From: Robiginitomaculum sp.
GTDB taxonomy: Bacteria > Pseudomonadota > Alphaproteobacteria > Caulobacterales > Maricaulaceae
Direction of reading: 5' to 3'
Assembly (NCBI GenBank): GCA_021776565.1
Contig: JAJFFQ010000058.1
Span: forward strand, 1-64,000
DNA: 64,000 nt
Shown here: one piece after another, positions 62,298 through 64,000 of the stretch
Numbering within the stretch: position 1 is the first letter of the stretch
Layout: each line of letters begins with the position of its first letter
Translations under genes and position numbers: made by a program
The notes under the pieces: model-generated
What the model saw: the letters and a program-made list of their open reading frames with translations, nothing else
Databases searched by the model: none
Told to the model about the DNA's origin: nothing

Positions 62298-63650
62298 TTG
62301 CGAAAAATATTCGGTGTAAGTGGCTGGTGGTACGCGGGTTTGAGCGTTTTATTCCTGTTTGGGGCGCATTTGGCCGATGGTGCCAACACCAGTGCTCTTG
62401 CCATGGGTTTTTCAGTTCTGACCCTTGTCTTGTGCCTGATTGGCCTTGCGCTTATTCCACAGTCACTTTGGGTACTTACAGAGCCATCTCTAAAGTGGAT
62501 TGCGGCCCTCTTTGTGCTCACCCTGATTTATGTTGGATTGCAATTGACGCCATATTTGCCGAGCGGCGGACACCCCTTTTGGGCATGGACGAGCACCCTT
62601 GAGGCTATAACACTGGACAAGGACGCAACCTACAGGGAACTGCTTAAACTGGCCGCTTTGGGATCTGTTTTTATAGTAGGGATGATTATTGGAGCCGATG
62701 ATCGTCGCGCCTTGCTTTATATCAAAATGACGCTTGTTGTCGGTGTAATATTCACGCTTTGGGCATTTTTTGTTTATACAGCAGATGCCCGTTCTGCACC
62801 CAATGGGTATGTACAGGGGTATTTGCGTTTACACGCCAGTTTTCAATCGGCAAACAACGCGGCCACGGTAATGGGCATTTTGGCTATTCTGGCCCTGGCC
62901 TCTCTCATACGTTCGGTAAAAGAAATCACCCACAAGACATCAAGTTCGGCGCAATTTATTGAACGTTTTATTATCCGCTCCCCGATTGCCTTTATTGCAC
63001 TTCTTCTATCACTTATCGCGTTGATACTTACCGCTTCAAGAGGCGGCATAGCGGCCAGCCTGGTTGCCATGCTTGTGTTCATTGGTTGGGAACTGTCTGG
63101 TCGCAAGAGCCGTAGGGGAAACACCAAAAACTCTATCGGCATTTTATTGCTGGCTATGGCGCTGTTTATACTGGCCTTTATGACCTCAGGTGATTTATTT
63201 TTAGACAGATTGTCCGCTGAAAAATGGATTAATGTCGAACGAAATTCTATCTATGTCGCACACTGGCAAGCGATACTGGCCGCACCATGGACTGGCTATG
63301 GCATGGGTAGCTTTTATCTGGTCAATGACACATTGCTGAACACCGAAAATTGGCGTTCATTGCACGCAACCGGAGCACTCCATAATGTGTATTTGCAATG
63401 GCTGGAAGAGGCCGGCATCATTGGCGCTATTTTGATGTGGGCGACGCTGGTTCTCATTTTTCGGGCTATTTTTACAGGTCTTAAGCACCGTCGCAGAATG
63501 CGCACATGGATACGGGCAATTTTGTCTATTACCTTGTTGATTCTGGCTCATGGCATGGTCGATTATGGCCTGCAAGTCCCCTCAATTGCGCTGGGCTGGT
63601 CAATGTTGTTGGGTATGGGATTTGGCCTTGGTGCAGAGCGACCATCCTAA
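62298..63650 (+). CDS. O-antigen ligase-family (WaaL/Wzy-like) membrane protein
   Basis: About ten hydrophobic segments; SLIALILTASRGGIAASLVAMLVFIGW and LHATGALHNVYLQWLEEAGIIGAILMW are typical of the family. Confidence 0.88.
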   Translation: MRKIFGVSGWWYAGLSVLFLFGAHLADGANTSALAMGFSVLTLVLCLIGLALIPQSLWVLTEPSLKWIAALFVLTLIYVGLQLTPYLPSGGHPFWAWTSTLEAITLDKDATYRELLKLAALGSVFIVGMIIGADDRRALLYIKMTLVVGVIFTLWAFFVYTADARSAPNGYVQGYLRLHASFQSANNAATVMGILAILALASLIRSVKEITHKTSSSAQFIERFIIRSPIAFIALLLSLIALILTASRGGIAASLVAMLVFIGWELSGRKSRRGNTKNSIGILLLAMALFILAFMTSGDLFLDRLSAEKWINVERNSIYVAHWQAILAAPWTGYGMGSFYLVNDTLLNTENWRSLHATGALHNVYLQWLEEAGIIGAILMWATLVLIFRAIFTGLKHRRRMRTWIRAILSITLLILAHGMVDYGLQVPSIALGWSMLLGMGFGLGAERPS

Positions 63651-63782
63651 GCTGGTCACCACGCCTACAAAAACGCCGCATACCCAAACTCCCCCCTCTT
63701 GCCCCTTATTGACATTCCTGTTCATACCATTTACTTTGTAATACAAAGAACTTTTCATAAAATTTATGAAAGATAATGAGTA

Positions 63783-64000
63783 ATGACCAATGAAACCACA
63801 ACAAAATTTGAGGGCAATCTTGCGGCGGCATTAAAAACCGAAAGACTTAGCGCATATGCGCGTTTGCGAGGAGGCTTTCCTGTTCCTCTGGCGGGTGCCA
63901 CCTATTGGGCGGTGCTGGCCATTGCCGGACACATGCTGGCACCCAGTATTTGGTATTGGGTTGCCCTGTTTGGAAGTGGCACAATATTCCCCTTGGCGCT
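63783..64000 (+). CDS. partial membrane protein running off the window (DUF7010-like?)
   Basis: Open frame MTNETTTKFEGNLAAALKTERLSAYARLRGGFPVPLAGATYWAVLAIAGHMLAPSIWYWVALFGSGTIFPLAL to the window end. Confidence 0.5.
   Translation, partial: MTNETTTKFEGNLAAALKTERLSAYARLRGGFPVPLAGATYWAVLAIAGHMLAPSIWYWVALFGSGTIFPLA

Overview
This 64 kb window looks like an ordinary, gene-dense alphaproteobacterial chromosome, probably Hyphomonadales-like judging from gene content and synteny. I recognise no prophage, transposase, CRISPR array, rRNA or tRNA. Housekeeping blocks: DUF4164-zapA plus a candidate 6S-like RNA; gap-pgk-class I fba; lpdA; ilvE with a PetR/PetS-like two-component pair; proC-YbjN-UbiK; lgt-midA-pgeF-prs; def-fmt-truA; ccrM-rnhB; mutY-DciA-like-DsbA-DsbA-smc; and an F0 ATP synthase operon (atpI-B-E-F'-F). 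Accessory content: a CusCBA-type heavy-metal efflux operon with a small Cys/His/Met-rich protein, a four-gene envelope cluster with a VWA protein, a GIY-YIG protein with HARE-like repeats, and a secreted avidin-family protein. Most interesting observations: (1) the avidin homologue at 30.7-31.2 kb; (2) two diverged copies of a composite ~280-320 bp non-coding element in opposite orientations at 8.40-8.69 kb and 61.53-61.85 kb, each next to a gene 3' end and carrying iteron-like TGACCCTT and TTATCCCCA motifs; (3) the VWA/coiled-coil/lipoprotein/membrane cluster at 34.9-39.9 kb; (4) GANTC sites and a CtrA-like half-match upstream of ccrM; (5) an FNR/FixK-like box upstream of the F0 operon. All calls come from reading the sequence and the supplied ORF translations; no database search was run.
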